Shown one piece after another: positions 48,001-59,826 of a stretch of DNA of 64,000 nt. The notes under the pieces are model-generated. The model saw only the letters and a list, made by a program, of their open reading frames with translations. It was not told the DNA's origin and made no database searches. The stretch's first letter is position 1. Every line of letters begins with the position of its first letter. The DNA is from Irpex lacteus. Lineage: Eukaryota; Basidiomycota; Agaricomycetes; Polyporales; Irpicaceae. The translations under genes were made by a program, and so were the position numbers. The DNA lies in the NCBI GenBank assembly GCA_001986395.2, contig MQVO02000005.1:1302001-1366000 (forward strand), given 5' to 3'.

Positions 48001-49765
48001 TCAGACCTTCCAGTTCCACGGTGTCATCAAGCGTCATCTGAAGAAGGCCATCCAGGACATCAACCGAGCACTCTTAGACACCCTTGCAGCGTGTGGTGAT
48101 GTCAACCGGAACGTTATTGCGACAGCATTGCCCAGTCGTTCAAAGCTTCACCAGCAGACCTGGGACTTCGCGAAGGCCGTCAGCGCACATCTCATCCCGA
48201 GAACGACGGCGTACCATGAGATTTGGCTGGACAAGAAGCTGGTAGCGGGAGAGGCGGTAAAGGATGTGGAGCCCCTCTACGGCGAGTTTTACTTGCCGAG
48301 AAAGGTTCGTAATCTATTCGTTTGAATGTTGTTTCGATTTTCGTTGCTGATATGATCTGCAGTTCAAAGTCGCTGTCGCTGTCCCACCGCTCAACGACGT
48401 CGACGTCTTCGCTAATGACGTCGGGTTTATTGCCATCACTGATGAGAAGGGCGAGCTCGCTGGGTTCAACGTCTCTATCGGTGGAGGTATGGGTGTAACT
48501 CATGGTAACAAGAAGACGTACCCTCGCGCTGGCACAGTTATCGGTTTCTGCACTGTGGCACAAGGCTGCGAAGTTACTGAGAAGATCATGTTGGTACAGA
48601 GAGACAACGGCAATCGTGCTGAGTAAGTTCATGATCATATTTATGTGAATCGTCCATTGACTCATCGGCTTCGTTCTCTAGCCGCAAGGTACATAAGCTC
48701 TCAAGATATCTGCTTAGGATACCAGCTGACCGCCTTTATCATCTAGAACGCTCGTCTCAAGTACACCATCGATCGTATGGGTCTCGACGTATTCAAGGGA
48801 GAAGTCGAGAAGCTCCTTGGCTACAAACTCGCGCCTGCTCGTCCCTACTTCTTCGACCGTAACATCGACGACTTCGGCTGGATCAAGGGCGATGACGGCC
48901 TTCACCATTTCTCCTGCTTTATTGAGAACGGCCGTGTCCAAGACGAGCCAAACGGCGACTTCAAGACGGGTATCCGCGAGATTGCTAAGATCCACAAGGG
49001 CCAGTTCCGACTCACGACGAACCAGCACTTGATCATCAGCGATATTGCCGAAGAGGGCGTTCCTCAGATCAAGGAGCTCTTGAAGAAGTACAAGTTGGAT
49101 AACTTGAACCAGAGCGCATTGAGATTGTCGAGCTCGGCGTGCGTTGCGTTCCCGACGTGTGGGTTGGCGATGGCGGAGTCCGAGAGAGTGAGTCATTAAA
49201 ACGCGCTAGCCCGCCATCATCTTCTGACAAGGCCTCAAAGTACCTGCCTATCCTCATCGACAAGGTTGAGAAGATCTGCGAGGACAATGGTCTACGGAAT
49301 GACTCCATCGTTATGCGTATGACCGGATGCCCGAATGGCTGTGCGCGACCGTACCTTGCAGGTTCGTTGCCTTCTTACACCTTACATACAATCTAAGTCA
49401 GTCTAACCGCCTCTCTATAGAAATCGCATTCGTTGGCAAGGCGCCAGGATCCTATATGATGCTTCTAGGCGGAGGCTACCACGGCCAACGACTGAACAAA
49501 ATCTACCGGGGTGAGTCTCAACTCGCGCAACATTCCGTGATAACAGTACTGACGACCTTGCTCTCCGTCCGTAGATGCTGTCACCGAACCCGAGATCCTC
49601 GCTATCCTCAAGCCTATGATCAAACGATACGCATTGGAACGGCAAGATGGCGAGCACTTCGGCGACTTCGTCATCCGTGCGGGATACATTGCGCCGACAG
49701 AGTCCGGCATGACCTGGTGGGATCGCGCAGGTGGCGAGGGTGAGTGGAGGGAGACGGCTGCTTAA
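45037..49765 (+). CDS. MET5: Sulfite reductase (NADPH) hemoprotein beta subunit
   Basis: Reduces sulfite to sulfide with siroheme and a [4Fe-4S] cluster in sulfate assimilation. About 1,450 residues, as in yeast Met5. Order: pyruvate:ferredoxin-oxidoreductase-like half (about 1-620); flavodoxin ([50 protein letters not shown]); two nitrite/sulfite reductase ferredoxin-like repeats ([26 protein letters not shown]). Cluster ligands sit in ACVAFPTCG and CPNGC. The start at 45,037 ([17 protein letters not shown]) needs a 31-nt intron at 45,113-45,143; otherwise translation begins at ATG 45,146. A 7-nt exon (48,682-48,688) encodes DRK between NRA and NARLKYT. Further introns near 48,305, 48,623, 48,689, 49,190, 49,361 and 49,511. 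Confidence 0.95.
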
Positions 49766-50094
49766 TGAATTTATGGGGCTCTGCATGCATATGTATATAT
49801 TAGACTACACGAGTACGCAATTGGGTGTATAGTATCAACTTCAATCTTTAGTATGTTTTTAATCTGCTCGTCTGCTCGGAAAGAAAAATTCTAATTCGGT
49901 AAACTCTTAAGAGGAGTATTCTTACCAAGTGCATGTACTGTTAACAGTAACAAGGATCTGTGCTCGGATTATATTAATCTTTTGCGGGTTGCGATATAGA
50001 GTTAAGATACAAGATAATATGCGTATAATGAACTCCGTTCATGCGTTTCTAACCCATACTCTGTGCCCAACTTTCATATATCATACACCACCCC
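49766..50094. other. Convergent 3' region MET5 / SEN2
   Basis: A+T-rich gap between two convergent stop codons. It holds both 3' untranslated regions; no gene seen. Confidence 0.4.
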
Positions 50095-51596
50095 CTAATC
50101 CCGCATCCTCGCAGGGATAAATCTCCTCAGGACAACGTCCCGAACCGAATAATGCGCCAAACACGCCGGCGAATCCAGCAACGCTGTGTCGACGCGTGAG
50201 CGTGCGGGGATAGTGACATACGTCAATATCAGTGTCTACACAACAGGTGGAGGTTACTGTCAGCATATGGATAAGACGAAGAAAATGGAGGGATCTGCCT
50301 TTTGGACCTGCGCATTGACACGGTTGATTGTGCTCAACCAAGACCAGGTGAACGGCTCTGCGTTATTTAGCTGATAGGGCGAGGACGCCTTGTCTTCAGG
50401 ATCTTCGTAGACCGGTATGACTACTATGGCAAACCTACGTCACGCAATAAGCACTCTAGTCTTCTAGTGAGCGGAAGAGGAAGCACGGGGACTCACTCGG
50501 CGTGCTGGAATACAGGTCCTCTCTTGTAGAGAAGCAGGTCGACGCAGAACTTGATACCGCCCTTGACTACCCAGCCGAGAGAGCGGTAGTGGTGGTAGGC
50601 AACGTAGTTGACGAGGAAAGGATTGTCGAAGCGGCCGGCGTATGCGTATAGGGCATCAAGGGAGGAAGGAGGCAGTGAGGGCCAATGTGCCTCTTGGCAG
50701 GCGTCCCATATTTGTTCAAGGGTAAGGGCTTCGTCCTGAAAAGAAAACACGCGAAGTGCATAGTGAGAATATAGCCTACGATAACCGTATAAAGGAGGAA
50801 ACGGACGGGGAATAAGACGCACGAATGAAGGATCAAAGACTGTCAAACAGTCAAAGTTCCATATCAGAAAGAAGGCTTCTTGAAGAGTGAGTTGGAGATG
50901 CTCGACGTCCTCCAGTGGTTCTTCCTCCTTAAGCTCCTCATCTTCTTCATCTGGAAAAGCCTCTGGTACGGCCTGAACGTGCTCCGTCGTAGAAGACTGC
51001 TGTGGCTTCCAAGTTGCACCAGACGGAATAGCCACCACATTCGCCTGTCGGCCCTCTTTAAAGGCATTCTCAGCTTCCTCAGCAGCCTGAGCCAACGCTC
51101 GAGCACGGTCCAGCTTAAACTGCTTCCTCTCCGCCCGACGTTTCTCGCGTATCTCTTCAGAGGTCAAAGCTAGCATGAGGTCAATCGTACTAACACAGCT
51201 AAATACGACGTCAGACGCACATTTTCCACCCGAAGCAGCAGCCTCCTTACGGGCGTTCACTTGACGTGTATACCACGACGGCTCACTCCTTGACAAGTCT
51301 CCCTTGCCAAAGAATCCCCGCCGCCAGAGTATCATCGCATCCTTCTTGTTCGTTACCCACACGCTTTTCGTGGCACGATCAAGTACACCTTCGCAGTGCG
51401 GGTTCTCCACAGTTATACTTGAGAAGCCACAGAGTCCAAGGACGCGAGAGGTGACCAGAGAAGTCCTTGTCCGAGGTGGAGGGACCAAGAGGAGAGGAAG
51501 GGGATGAGAGTACAATTTATTGTTTTGTTGACGTCGTGGGCCGCCCTTTCCTTGGCCGCCTCCCCGTGGCCTATTATTGGGTATTATGAGAGACAT
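50095..51596 (-). CDS. SEN2: tRNA-splicing endonuclease catalytic subunit SEN2
   Basis: Cuts the 5' exon-intron junction of pre-tRNA. About 400 residues. The N-terminal region has VWVTNKKDAMILWRRGFFGK and an acidic, coiled central part (SEEIREKRRAERKQFKLDRA). The C-terminal nuclease fold has VNYVAYHHYRSLGWVVKGG, IKFCVDLLLYKRGPVFQHAE, FAIVVIP and TLILTYVTIPARSRVDTALL, ending RRFIPARMRD. The Tyr, the His of the GPVF.HAEF loop and the C-terminal Lys expected of the catalytic triad fit. Two introns (51 and 87 nt) are multiples of three without stops, so naive translation runs through them. The final intron is best read with a GC donor (VQKTL); a GT donor nine bases upstream is the alternative. 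The gene converges on MET5 and lies downstream of THP3 on the same strand. Confidence 0.93.
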
Positions 51597-52373
51597 GCGC
51601 AGTGAGATTTTGAGATTGAGTGGTCAAGGTAGAGATGCATGCGAGTAGCGACTTGAGTCAAAGGAATAAGAGAGCGCCTTTAAGATCGGTGGCTGAGCGC
51701 GGCTAAATCGTCCATCAAGGTGTAAGTATGATATCGTGGACATGGTTGCAATGAAGTCTGAAGCAGAGGCACGAGACTGCACACTGAATGAAAGTTATAT
51801 GCACACGTAACAGCTGGCCAGCCAGTGCTCCAAAGTAGCAGACTTTCATTGCCATCCGATTGAACACGACTAATCTCCCACACTCATCATCAGTTCGCTG
51901 ACTGCTAACTCAATATTGCAGTGAAACAAGGTTCTATTCAAGACACAACACATAAAACGATACTGCTATCGATACACCACCCACAACTCCCAAGCACTTA
52001 CGAAAGCCAACCCGCACCTCTCATCGACGTACCCATCTCTCTCTCCGTCACCTCCTCGCTGGTCCCCTCCCGTCTCCTTGGCGCCACATCGGTATGGACG
52101 CCACTTGGCTGTAAATGATGGTGAGTCGTTTATATGGAGGAAGGAATCCAGGGAAACCACGACGAGGGAACATGCATGTAGGTACCAAGACGCAGTTAGG
52201 TCGAGGGAAAATGGGAGCATTGTGTTAGGAAGATTCACGTCCACCCATGAATATTATCCGGACAGATTGGCCACGCCGCTGGTGAGTTGCATGAGTCAGA
52301 GACTTCCACCGGCAAACCAAACGCGTAGATCTTGAAGGCAATGATCCGGATAACCTCTCGAGGAGTGTGGCGA
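51597..52373. other. Intergenic region SEN2 / THP3-like gene
   Basis: Should hold the SEN2 promoter and the THP3-like 3' end. Short frames on both strands show no family resemblance. No other gene was seen. Confidence 0.4.
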
Positions 52374-54281
52374 TTAGACAGCGCCCTTGATCTGTATCTT
52401 CCTGTACTTCTCCTCGTAGGTCGCCATAAGCGTTCCTTGTGTAGGCCTACAGTCCAGAACGAGTTCCGTATCAGGGTTATTCGGGTTTTGGAAGAACGCG
52501 GCGTTGTGCTCCTGTAGAAACTCGCGGGCCTGAATGAGAGAGTCGAAACCGAGTTCTTTCTCAAGAAAGGCTAGGGAGATAGTTTTGTATCTATCGAAAG
52601 AAGAAGAGATGGAGTTAGACTTGATGGCCGGTCAAGGATGAAGCAGGTAGTACTTACGCCTTCGTGATCACCAACAGAGCCCGAACACGCTCCCGATTAA
52701 TGAAATGGTCCATGATATACGCCCCCATATTCGGCGCGTTCAAATACAGGTCGAACAGAGCATGGTAATTGCCTGTCGAGAGGGCACGTTGCACCGCCAA
52801 AGCATGCTTCACCGCGGAGTCTGATTTCTGTTTGGGTGTTAGCTGACCTACATAAAGATTCAAGTCTGTTGCGCCGTGGGATTGGGGCAGCGATGGTCAG
52901 ATGGGTTATGCCAAGCAATAGACGACGTACCGGATCTATTTCGTCCGTGGATGAGCATGAGGATGCGGTATGCGGTGAATTCCTCCTCTTTGCCTTGGAT
53001 GCCAAGGTCGTAGAGGCCTTTCAGCATCGATTGGCACTGGTTGTACTCCACGAGGTCACCCTGTGACTCCTTGAGTATCATGCATCGCACGGATTACGTA
53101 GGATGGTACTCACGACCTCCAGAGCCATCCGCGCATGGATTTCGTACACGGTAACCGTAAAATCATTCTTTATCCGCTGTACCTATTTGTCATGGGCAAC
53201 CAAGCAGAACCAAATGACAGCAATACCGACCTCAGCTGTCCGTGAACGTACGAAGAACTAGCACTCACAGTGAGATCTTGTCTTAGACTCTTGAACTGCG
53301 AACAGATCCAGCTGTAGTTAGCCTTCTCTCTCCATCGCTTCTTCAGTTCTGTAAGTGTCTCTTTAAGCACTTCGAGGGGGCGTATCTGTTCTGGTTTAGG
53401 CTCCTAAACATGGAGTTAGTCGAGAGGATGATAATTTCGGCAGAATGTGCGTACGGATGTCAATCGCAGGTAGTCCTTAAATCTGTCTTGACATGTCCCT
53501 ACAATCGTGAAGCGATCCCAATTCGGTACATCCTGCGGCAGCATTAGAATAAAAATCAGCGGGATAAACTTGGTGTCAGACATACAGGATTTGCTTCTGG
53601 GTCGTCAGCGCCAAATGCACCTGGCGTCGCTGTCCTGCTATGTTGATATTGCGATGGCGGATGAAACTGTAATGACGAGGAAGAGTGAAGCTGCTTTTGC
53701 CGTTCAATCTCGTGTTCGCGCTGGAAACGTGCCGCCCTACGGCTCAGTGCGGCTTGGTCATTCGGGTCAAATACACGAGCCGCGGTGTGTTTTCCGATTG
53801 AGATTTTCTTTTGCTTCTTGCTTACTGTGTTATTGTTGCTGTTTGCGCCCCATGCAGCCGTAGGATCATTGCTTGGAGCGACAATTGAGAAGACGTAAAG
53901 ATAAATAGCGAAGGACTTACTGCTTTCGCTTGAGTGTATTGAAGCTATTGAGCGTAGGCGGGGGCTTCGGTAATAGACTTGAACGCGAACGTGTTAAACT
54001 AACCTCGCAGATGACGAGAAATGGATTGACGCACCTTTGCAGCTGCACACCATTCCAATCCGTGGTCCAAAGAGTCTTGTGAAGGAAGGAGTCAGATATT
54101 ACTTTCCTTAGTTCTGCCTGTGCCTCTTCTCTATTGGAATCAGTCATCTGGCCCAGGCATCGTGCTACCCATTCCCTGCGCAAGAGTGGGGTAGATTCAG
54201 CATCTCTGTGCTGTTGCGTGAGTGAGATGAGATGGCTGGTAAGACGTACTTGAGCTGAGGGGGCCAACTTTCGGAGGACAT
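52374..54281 (-). CDS. THP3: SAC3/GANP-domain protein, THP3 (LENG8)-like
   Basis: Nuclear protein of the Thp3-Csn12 type that links transcription elongation to mRNA processing. Joined exons: MSSESWPPQLKEWVARCLGQ (with an intron after LK), then WNGVQLQSLLPKPPPTL, a basic linker (NTVSKKQKKISIGKHTAA), RVFDPNDQAALSRRAARFQR and PDVPNWDRFTIVGTCQ. The SAC3/GANP core follows: RPLEVLKETLTELKKRWREK, SQFKSLRQDLTVQRIKNDF, VYEIHARMALEVGDLVEYNQ, KGLYDLGIQGKEEEFTAYRI and FINRERVRALLVITKAYKTI. The order and the VPNWDRFTIVG plus SLRQDLTVQRI blocks are specific for the Thp3/LENG8 branch rather than Sac3 itself. About nine introns. The gene diverges from cytochrome c1 with 458 bp between starts. Confidence 0.93.
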
Positions 54282-54739
54282 TTCTGCTTTGTGTAGTGTT
54301 TGAGTACTTCTACGATATTATTGACTTGAAGGTGATAGGAAACTGGTCGAGTTGCGAGGTCTGGACGAGAGCGAGAGCAGCGAAGACGACCTGGTCCTGA
54401 TGCAGCCATATATAGTAGACGTTCCCACGCATTTGATCGTCTGGTCACGTAACGGTCACAAGGACTCTTACTCTTCATTTTTCGCAGCTCAGAAAGACTA
54501 AATATAATTACATTGCTACAGAAGTAGTACCAGAATACCTTTCATACTGTCCATGAATTTATGTGAATTTTCTGGGATTCAAGTGATTATACTTGCCATT
54601 TTTGTAACGCGCGGGCTGTGATTGGAGAGTTCCTCCGTGTTCACCCGCCGACATAGGCTTGTGTGACGGGTGTGACTTGTTACACTTACCCTCCGTTCTT
54701 TACCACCAAAATCCGGTTGTATCCTCCTCCTCGTCCAAA
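54282..54739. promoter_or_regulatory. Divergent promoter THP3-like / cytochrome c1
   Basis: 458 bp between the start codons. It includes an inverted CCAAT box at 54,621-54,625 (listed separately). Confidence 0.5.
54621..54625 (-). promoter_or_regulatory. Candidate CCAAT box upstream of CYT1
   Basis: ATTGG on + (CCAAT on -), about 115 bp before the cytochrome c1 ATG, in context gtgATTGGaga. The HAP2/3/5 complex binds CCAAT and activates respiratory genes, including cytochrome c1 in yeast. The role here is inferred. Confidence 0.35.
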
Positions 54740-56051
54740 ATGCTCTCCAGGCTGCCCACCGCTGCCCTGAAGACCGCAGCACGCAGCGTCGGTGGCCCGA
54801 CAAACGCTGTGGTGAGTACGACGCTGACCGACGCATCCTGCTCGTCCCACAGCTCACAATTCTAATATCTAGCGTGCGCGGTTCGCCTCGACAACGTCGG
54901 GCTCCTCGTCGGGCTTCCAGGTGCGTTTGTCGCTGAATTAGTTACCTGAAAATGCGACTAACCATGTCTGCACGACCGCGACAGACGTTCCTGAACTCGC
55001 GTGCAACTCTTGCGTCGGCGACGCTCGCAACCGTCGGTTCCGTCGCTTGGTACGCCCACCTCTACGGCTCCTTGCCCTTCCTCCCAGAGGTGCACGCAAA
55101 CTCGCCCGCAGAAGAGGGTCTCCACCCCGCAGCATACCCCTGGCCACACAAGGGCTGGTTCGACTCTTTCGACCATGCCAGGTGCGTCTCCTCCTAAGGC
55201 CCCTCTCGGAGCGCCATGTCATTCTCCATAAACTAATTCCCGCATCTACCCACTCGTTTAGCATCCGTCGTGGATACCAAGTATACCGTGAAGTATGCGC
55301 TGCTTGTCACTCGCTTGACCGTATCGCTTGGCGTAACCTTGTCGGCGTCTCGCACACTGTGGATGAGGTCAAGGCTTTGGCCGAGGAGGTCGAATACGAG
55401 GATGGTCCCAACGATCAGGGAGAGATGTTTCAGCGCCCTGGAAAGCTCTCGGATTATATGCCCCCTCCTTACCCCAATGAAGAGGCTGCCCGTGCCAGCA
55501 ATGGAGGCGCCCTTCCTCCCGACTTGAGCTTGATTGTCAAGGCTCGCCATGGTGGACCTGTACGTGCTTCCGTGTCCATTTAGTTTGTTTCGAAATGACT
55601 AAGTGGGCGTCACCTTTTTTACTGTGCAGGATTACATCTTCTCCCTCCTCACTGGTTACACCGACCCCCCGGCTGGTTTCGAAATCCGTGAGGGCATGAA
55701 CTACAATGCTTACTTCCCTGGTAACGCCATCTCCATGGCCCGTGTTCTCTTCGACGGTCTCGTCGAGTTTGACGATGGCACCCCCGCCACAACCTCCCAA
55801 ATGGCCAAGGACGTGGTTACCTTCCTTAACTGGGCGGCCGAACCCGAGCACGACGAGCGCAAGAAGGCTGGTATCAAGGCTGTTATTCTGTTCTCGGCTC
55901 TCACTGCCATCTCCCTGTACGTCAAGCGTTACAAGTGGTCGTACATTAAGAGCAGGAAGATTTGTAGGTTTGGTTTAGTCTTCATGCATTCATCCGCGTT
56001 ATTAATTCGTTGGCGCCGGCAGTGTACAACCCTCCTACCCCCAAGCACTAG
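54740..56051 (+). CDS. CYT1: Cytochrome c1, mitochondrial (complex III)
   Basis: Heme protein of the bc1 complex that passes electrons from the Rieske protein to cytochrome c in the intermembrane space. About 320 residues from six exons. The bipartite presequence reads [19 protein letters not shown] then [17 protein letters not shown], followed by a hydrophobic sorting segment ([20 protein letters not shown]). The mature part has [20 protein letters not shown] (heme CxxCH as CAACH), [20 protein letters not shown] and [14 protein letters not shown], then [20 protein letters not shown] with the axial Met. The C-terminal anchor is [20 protein letters not shown]. The last exon, after an intron from about 55,963 to 56,021, gives LYNPPTPKH and stop. 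Confidence 0.96.
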
Positions 56052-56491
56052 TAGAGCGCACGTAATGGTCCTAGATAGCTCTGTCGACACGATTCTATAT
56101 ATCTTTATGGCGCCCTGCTGGGGACTGCTAATGCAATTTGTGGTTTGCGATGATGGACAAGACACACCTTATCTCCGCTCGGTGAGACAGATTATGATGA
56201 CACCATGCCAGCGGTCGCCGACCACACGTCGAGATGTCAAAAATGATGTTACAATAGAATGAGGTATTGAAAAAGTAAGGAAAGAGTACATAAAGAGTAA
56301 ATGTAGTGTATCCCTGAAGACGCGAGATAGAAAAGGGAAATGATCCGTCCTGAGAGGCCTACATCTTAGTGGCAACGAACTCGTGCTGCCCTGACCGTCT
56401 TCTAATTATAGAGGCTGCACTTTGCTTGATTTGGTGGCATTAGATAGATGGGGTGGTCGGGGCAGAACGGTATCGACGTGAGAGCATAATA
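56052..56491. other. Convergent 3' region CYT1 / CYSTM-like gene
   Basis: No gene supported. An in-frame read-through after CYT1 exon 5 is an unspliced intron, not coding. Confidence 0.4.
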
Positions 56492-57019
56492 TTAGAATAG
56501 GCAGTCACAGCAGATTTCTATATGAAAAGGGCACGGGGAACACAGGTCAGCAAGATGCGAGATGCGATCATGGTTTCATGGAAGGTAGGAAACAAGGGTG
56601 GGAGGGGAAGGACAGGCCATAACTACGTACCTTCTGCACAGCAACACAAGCAGGCTCCGGCAAGACATGCGCAGCATCCTCCTCCTCCGCTATCCTGCTG
56701 TGGTTGTTGTTGGCTGTATGCATGCGACCGGCGAGGTGGGCGTGAGTAGATTTGAGAAGCATCAAACGGGGATCACACATACACATAAACAGTTTGCGGA
56801 GGGGGTTGAGCCTGGTACTGCCCGCCGTATGGTTGACCACCGTACGCCTGTTGAGGCTGCTGTGGGTAGTAGCCACCCTGCCCAGGGGGAGGTCCTATAA
56901 AGCAGAACAGAAGATACATTCAATCTGCGTCTCACGAGTGCAAATTCGGAAGGGAGGGACATACCTTGGGGAGGATAGTACTGCTGAGTCTGCTGGTGAC
57001 CGTAGTAGTCGTTGTTCAT
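56492..57019 (-). CDS. Small Gln/Pro/Tyr-rich protein with CYSTM-like cysteine tail
   Basis: About 91 residues in four exons, too short for simple ORF detection. It starts MNNDYYGHQQTQQYYPPQG, continues with PPPGQGGYYPQQPQQAYGGQ and PYGGQYQAQPPPQTVYVQQQ, and ends with a Gly-Cys tail (GGGGCCACLAGACLCCCAEE, then ICCDCLF). The Cys-rich C-terminal module after a Pro/Gln/Tyr-rich stretch matches the CYSTM family of membrane-associated stress-tolerance peptides, which palmitoylation or the Cys helix ties to membranes. Donors are gtatgt, gtatgt and gtacgt, all with tag/cag acceptors. The function is inferred from family resemblance only. Confidence 0.8.
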
Positions 57020-58124
57020 AGTGAGCTAGATGTCGAAGACGACGAGGATGAGATAAAGGACGATAGAGACGAGGGAAGGAGGAGGAAGAGGACTGCACGG
57101 TCTCCGCAGGCGGTTATATGACGGGTGCTGCCGAGCCGGCATCGGCACGTGGTTGACGCGGGGCATCCCGATTAGGCAGGCGGTGGCCTCCAACTTCAGT
57201 CCAGAACCGTCGTTCGTCGCCAAGCTGTGCAGCTCAGTGCCTCTACGCAGTACTCAGCCGTACAGGCAAAAATTGTTCTCAAAGCTCGGACAGCCTCAGA
57301 TTAGCTCTACGTCGCGCAGTAAGTAGAGAGCACAGACATCGCCACGAGGCTTGTCGGACCATGCGCATCGCTGTGATACGTCTCGAAGTTACTCAGCCGT
57401 TTGGATGCCGTTTGTTGATTTTCCGTGACTCTCCGCGCGTTTCTATGCCATAAATCCATGCTTCGTCTGTACACTTCTGTACACGAAGACGATGCGTGCA
57501 CATCTCGCTGGAAAGTTGGATAGTAAGTTTGTAAACCCTGACAACCCGCTGCGGACACGGAGTAGCATGATCGAGCAAATGTCTTCCGTTCATGAAATGA
57601 GAATTCATACCGGATGTGTGGGGTTCGATGTGTCCTCGGCCCGATCGCAGATCGAGCGTTCATTATATCCAGAGGCAGCAATCAATTCCAAGAGTAAGTG
57701 CGGCTAATGAGAAAGGGCGAAAGGCGTGAATGGCTCGTTACAAGGTCGTCAAACAGTATCTGCCATGTACTAGTACTTCGAACGGGATAACGAGGAGGAC
57801 CGGCACAAGAATACGAATAAAAATACAAGATCGAAATCATCCAACTGAAGAACTAAACACAATGGTTCGAACACACATCAAGAGATAAAGTGTGAAAGGT
57901 CTACAAGCACAGACACGAACAAGATGAAACAAGAAGGATTAACGTTGAATAACGGATAACGGAGCAGTTCTTTCCGCCAAACAGCGGAGGCAAAAAAACG
58001 GAATGATCGAATGTTGTGGTGGTGATCGACGAGGACGAAGGGGTAGAAAAACGAATTAGGGTCTCTCGTCTCTAGGAATGTGAATGCGGCAATCGTGCGC
58101 TAGTCCTTGAGGGCAGTACAGTTC
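57020..58124. other. Intergenic region CYSTM-like / velvet gene
   Basis: Contains the promoter of the CYSTM-like gene and the 3' end of the velvet gene. Frames of up to 124 codons near 57,307-57,707 on both strands have no recognisable motif. An A-rich stretch occurs near 57,820-57,960. No further gene was seen. Confidence 0.4.
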
Positions 58125-59492
58125 TCAGCGACGCACTTCCCGAGCGGAATAATTATAGGCAAAGGCGTACATTCGGACTCCCTGTTGCAGGAAGTATTGT
58201 GTGAGTGGTGTCTGGGCTGGAACGAAAAATACAGCGAAATAGGAACTATGAGGTGTGTTCAATAGAACCAGAGACTGAGTACTCACCAGGTGCAACATAC
58301 TGTTCACGGGGGTACACGTCGAACGCGTGAGTCCGCGCTTGGGCGAGGATGACGCCTTGTTCTGCGATATTCACTGGACTACGAGTCGGATCAATTCTGT
58401 ACGTGCGCGCGCAGGGCAGGGTGCGAAGGGCGTAGTCAGCGTGTATAGGTACACTCATCATTGGAGCCATACCTGGGGATTCGCATGAGTGTGACGCTGA
58501 GTGTAAAGCGGCCACTCCATCGAATGCTCACGTCCGGGAATAGAAAATAAACACCAAGGCGCCCCTGAAGATTACGCAACGTTTGCGGCGAGGCCACAAG
58601 GTTGCCATACAGTCTCTGTTGGGAAGGGGTTTGCCCACCTGGCCCGATGATATCTACCGGAGAGGAACCGTTGTCGTTGTATAGGGCTATATGGGCGATC
58701 AGGAACGGGAAATCGTTTCCACTAGAATTTGCAGGTGAGCAGATAGTTAGATCAATTTCAAGGTTGGGTGAAAGGAGGCACGTTGACGCACTCCATGTCG
58801 TCGGGAGTGCTGCGATCCCGATAGTGCAGCTGGGCGATCAGAGGTGGTGCCAAAGGTAATCTGGTAAGTGGCGATGACCCGAACTCGGCGGCCTTCAGTG
58901 GGTGCTGTACGATCTCCAGACGATACAATCTCCATCGCCGATGTTGAGGGACACGTCGCGTGCGTTGAGTGGAATAAATAAACCTTACCTGTCTCCAGTC
59001 TTGGGCAACTCCGCGGGCAAATGCAAGCGAGGCAGGCCGGAGGAGAACAGAGACGTCGCTGGGTTTTGCCATTGCGGTACACTGCGGCTTGGAGGGCTTC
59101 GCGTCCGTTGGTACCCAAACTCAGCCTTACTTCCACCACCGCTACTGGGATCGCTGGCATGAAATTGAGCGGCGGACCTAGCACGTACGACATATGATGA
59201 CAAAGGGTGGTCCCTCGGTGGTGTACGAGGACTGAGCCCGAGCCGGCGAGTCGACGGAATGGAGAGTGCATACGCGGGGCGATGCTATGACAACGCGGAC
59301 AATTAAGTTCAAGATTTATCGAACGCTAAAATAAACCTTCGCGGCACTTACTGACTTAGCTCGAGCTGTCGGAAGGCGGCGTGTTCGTCTCTTGATCACG
59401 AGGCTACCGTACTCCGCAGGCTGCCCGTCGACTACAGCCTGGCTGTTGGAGAGCGGCTGAGGACAGCGCAGGACGTCCCCTGCCATTGTCAT
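58125..59492 (-). CDS. Velvet-domain regulatory protein
   Basis: Fungal-specific DNA-binding regulator of development and secondary metabolism (VeA/VelB/VosA family). About 330 residues in six exons. The N-terminal 130 residues are Ser/Pro/Arg-rich (RRTRRLPTARAKS, RRLGLSPRTPPRDHPLSS). The velvet domain starts RLYRLEIVQHPLKAAEFGSS and continues LAPPLIAQLHYRD, NDFPFLIAHIALYNDNGS, ASPQTLRNLQGRLGVYFLFP, DVSIRWSGRFTLSVTLMRIP, EQGVILAQARTHAFDVYP and TPLTQYFLQQGVRM. Joining MRIPS to PVNIAEQG requires acceptor actcgtag with donor gtatgg, about 94 nt. The domain sits at the C-terminus with only about 15 residues after it. The subfamily is not certain. The start is the first ATG of exon 1 (MTMAGDVL). 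Confidence 0.9.
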
Positions 59493-59826
59493 CCTGGAGA
59501 ACAAAACTGTACGAGAGGTACAGCTTCGGTGCGAAAATTCTTCAGGTACAGCAAGCTACTAGTGCGGAGCGGGCCAATTTTATACGAAAACACCAGGCCT
59601 GAATTTATGGCTGGTAGCTTGCTGATGGGGCAATGTGAGCTGGAAAGATCCCGGCTTTCAGATGTCGGATTTCCCAACCGTCGGCTCCATCTTAACGGAA
59701 AGTAATTTGATACACAACCTTGTCAAAATGTTGATGGGTATCGCATCTAGCACAAGATCGGAAGTCTAACGAAACTTACAAGAGTGGGGAATTAAGGTGA
59801 ATTATATGGATCTACATGCTGACGTA
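59493..59826. other. Spacer between TIM23 stop and velvet start
   Basis: Tandem gap on -, holding the TIM23 3' end and the velvet promoter. No gene seen. Confidence 0.4.
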
